From: Gammaproteobacteria bacterium
GTDB taxonomy: Bacteria > Pseudomonadota > Gammaproteobacteria > JAJPIJ01
Assembly: GCA_022071965.1 (NCBI GenBank)
Contig: JAJVIQ010000005.1
Coordinates: 62,001 to 126,000 of the forward strand
Direction: 5' to 3'
DNA length: 64,000 bases
Shown here: positions 62,232 to 64,000 of the stretch, in pieces
How the letters are laid out: each line of letters opens with the position of its first letter
How positions within the stretch are numbered: the first letter of the stretch is position 1
The notes under the pieces: generated by a model
What the model was told of the DNA's origin: nothing
Seen by the model: only the letters and a program-made list of their open reading frames with translations
Database searches by the model: none
Program-made: the position numbers and the translations under genes

Positions 62232-62828
62232 CTACCCGATCAGACCGGTGATCCACTGCCAGGACGCGACGACGATGCGCGCAATCAGGTCCGCGACGAA
62301 TATCCAGTAGAGATTGCAGGCGAGGACGCTGGCGAAAAACAGTCGCCAATCGCGGGCGCGCAGGCCACCGAAACTGCCGCGCCTGAAGAAGGCAGTCACG
62401 ATGAACGGATCGGTGACCGCGCAGAGAACCAGGAAGGTCAGCGCCTGGTTGCGGTTCGTCACCCAGACCACCAGGCGATCGAGCCAGGAAGGCTGCGGCT
62501 TGCCGGCGATGTCCGCCAGCAGACCGCTGCCGACCCAGTCCACGCCCATGCGCTCGTAGACAACGAGCAGCAGTGCGCATTGCAGCAGCGAGAACAGGGT
62601 CATCAGGGCGCCGCCGAGGATCACGCCCTGCGTGTAGACTACATAAGGATAGATGACGAAATCGAAGAAGTGGTTGAAGGACCCATACAGGGCGTGGCCG
62701 GTGCCGATCTGGGCAAGGCGCAACCAGAGCCGGCGCGCCCCGGCATTGCCGCCGTTGGCGATCGCCGGTGGTGCCGATATTCCATCATCTGCGGTGACTG
62801 CGGCTGTGGAGGGCGAAGAGTAGCTCAT
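62232..62828 (-). CDS. Membrane protein of unknown function, first gene of an unknown operon
   Basis: A 198-residue protein with a Ser/Ala-rich cytoplasmic or disordered N terminus (about 1-35). Three or four hydrophobic helices follow, clearest at about 68-90, 128-146 and 163-192. The segments GHALYGSFNHFFDFVIYPYV and NRNQALTFLVLCAVTDPFIV are distinctive, but I know no family for them. It is the first gene of the pair with 61386. Confidence 0.72.
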   Translation of the reverse strand: MSYSSPSTAAVTADDGISAPPAIANGGNAGARRLWLRLAQIGTGHALYGSFNHFFDFVIYPYVVYTQGVILGGALMTLFSLLQCALLLVVYERMGVDWVGSGLLADIAGKPQPSWLDRLVVWVTNRNQALTFLVLCAVTDPFIVTAFFRRGSFGGLRARDWRLFFASVLACNLYWIFVADLIARIVVASWQWITGLIG

Positions 62829-63206
62829 TGCGGCGAGACGCTGCCCCTGTTGTTATCGGTTCATTCCTGCCGCCCCTCGTTGGGTACACCGGCGGCTGTC
62901 CCGTTATCGCAAAAACCCACCCTGCTGGCAGATCCCGGTTCGCTTTCCTGGCGGACCGTAGGATCGCCGGCGTCGGCTTTCCGGCAATCGAGGCCTTTAT
63001 CTGTACTATTTCGGCCTAGGGTAGCAGCAAAATGGCGTCGAGATCATGACGCATAGCGGGATTAGTTCTCTAGGAGTCGGTTTTTTGACGCACTTAACAA
63101 TAGCCGGAACGCGGTGTGTGACCTGGCACGGCGGGACCCTGGCGGCCCACGGCCCCGGCGCCCCTATCGCGAACCTGCGCCAGTCCGCGTCGGGGGGACG
63201 GGTGCC
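62829..63206. other. Divergent non-coding region before the serine hydrolase gene
   Basis: 378 bases between divergent genes. A part around 62990-63115 is less GC-rich than its surroundings and contains TTGACG (63085) and TTAACAAT, but no correctly spaced promoter pair could be fixed. Confidence 0.35.
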
Positions 63207-64000
63207 ATGAAGCCCCGGATACGGTTCGTGCTCGCCTGCGGGCTGGCCGCCGCGGCGATGGCAGCGGCCGCTGCCCTGCCGGTGAGCGGACCTGACGCGG
63301 TGCAGATGGACCCGGCGCGACTCGTGCTCATCGACGCGGTCGTGGCGCGCGGCATCCGTCGCGGCGACTATCCCGGTGCCGTCGTCCTCATCGGCCGTCA
63401 TGGCCAGGTGGCCTTTCAGCGCGCCTATGGGGACCGGACCCGCATACCGCGGCGCGAGTCGATGCAGCTGGACACGGTTTTCGACGTCGCGTCGCTGACC
63501 AAGGTGCTGGTCACCGCGCCGGCCGTGATGCAGCTCCGCGAGGCCGGCCGGCTGTCGCTGGAGGAGCGCCTCGGCGACCTCGTCCCGGCCTGCAGTTCTC
63601 CGGAGCGGCGCGACATACGGGTACGCCAGCTGCTGGCGCACGAGTCCGGCCTGCGCGGCGTATTCACCGCGCCGTTGCTGCGCCAGATCGGCAACTACCA
63701 GGACGGGGTGGCGATGGCATGCGTGGAGGAGATGTCCGGCCTTCCCGGCGCCCAGTTGCGCTACAGCGACCTGAATTACATCCTGCTGGGCGAGATCGTG
63801 CGCCGCGCGAGCGGAGAGGATCTCGACCAGTACGCCTACCGTCACATCCTGCGGCCGCTGGGGATGAAGGAGACGTACTTCAACCCGCCCGCGGCACTGC
63901 ATGCGCGACTGGCGGGGGAGGATGTCATGACCGGGGAGGTGGAAAACGGTGTGGCCACCCGGATGGGCGGAGTATCCGGTCATTCCGGCCTGTACAGCAC
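63207..64000 (+). CDS. Exported serine hydrolase, class C beta-lactamase fold, 3'-truncated by window edge
   Basis: The first 264 codons of a beta-lactamase-family (pfam Beta-lactamase) hydrolase. The signal peptide is about 1-25 (VLACGLAAAAMAAAAA). The nucleophile motif SxxK is SLTK in FDVASLTKVLV, and the Tyr motif is YSDLNYILLG. Such proteins are often esterases, D-amino peptidases or peptidoglycan-related enzymes rather than true beta-lactamases. The ATG at 63207 has a GGGGGGACGG site. The frame runs off the window without a stop. Confidence 0.88.
   Translation, partial: MKPRIRFVLACGLAAAAMAAAAALPVSGPDAVQMDPARLVLIDAVVARGIRRGDYPGAVVLIGRHGQVAFQRAYGDRTRIPRRESMQLDTVFDVASLTKVLVTAPAVMQLREAGRLSLEERLGDLVPACSSPERRDIRVRQLLAHESGLRGVFTAPLLRQIGNYQDGVAMACVEEMSGLPGAQLRYSDLNYILLGEIVRRASGEDLDQYAYRHILRPLGMKETYFNPPAALHARLAGEDVMTGEVENGVATRMGGVSGHSGLYS

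Overview
The window is about 64 kb of GC-rich chromosome, almost fully coding, with short intergenic gaps and strong G/C bias at third codon positions. Gene content points to a gammaproteobacterium of the high-GC purple-sulfur/Ectothiorhodospiraceae-like or Acidiferrobacter-like kind. It carries FabA, ErpA, an rsmG-parA-parB-atpIBEFHAGDC-glmU run, a tyrS/M23/anmK/erpA/argC neighbourhood and an ilvBHC-pssA-leuA run. The taxonomic call is inference. I saw no tRNA, rRNA, CRISPR array, insertion sequence or prophage.

Layout. (1) 1-11340 holds the end of rsmG, parA-parB, the complete nine-gene F1Fo ATP synthase operon and glmU. (2) 11385-13894 has two nitrilase-superfamily amidohydrolases flanking an RraA-like gene. 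(3) 14112-16521 is a PepSY protein-response regulator-PhoQ-like kinase operon, preceded by a direct-repeat operator. (4) 16630-25502 is a catabolic island: a PuuD-type amidotransferase hydrolase diverges from a gamma-glutamyl-amine synthetase (GS-like), an aldehyde dehydrogenase and an iron-type alcohol dehydrogenase, followed by a TRAP transporter (DctQ, DctM, Tat-exported DctP). (5) 25626-29270 has two unknown helical proteins and groESL under a promoter with a CIRCE operator. (6) 29468-36202 mixes a CHASE4-GGDEF protein, fabA, a TPR protein, hemL, thiE-thiD, an orphan bufferin-like metallophore precursor and hemJ. (7) 36219-44231 carries a small ORF, a DUF4126 protein, argC, a DUF6776 protein, a bactofilin, erpA, anmK, an M23 endopeptidase and tyrS. 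(8) 44369-51018 is branched-chain amino acid synthesis (ilvB, ilvH, ilvC), pssA and leuA. leuA has its own promoter and a candidate leucine-rich leader peptide. (9) 51059-64000 has a family 4 UDG, rimI, cysM, a YdbH-like/YdbL lipoprotein pair, a PolB-like exonuclease, rlmD, a PAS-GGDEF-EAL protein, an unknown two-gene operon and the start of a class C beta-lactamase-fold hydrolase.

How it fits together. Most of the window is housekeeping. The least ordinary parts are the catabolic island, the candidate leu leader, the PhoP-box-like promoter that appears to make a leaderless mRNA, the orphan bufferin-like gene, and two pairs of unrecognised genes. In the island, an alcohol dehydrogenase replaces the amine oxidase expected of a putrescine pathway. 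The TRAP binding protein also seems to lack the usual carboxylate-binding arginine. I read this as a route for a gamma-glutamylated amino alcohol, which is a hypothesis.
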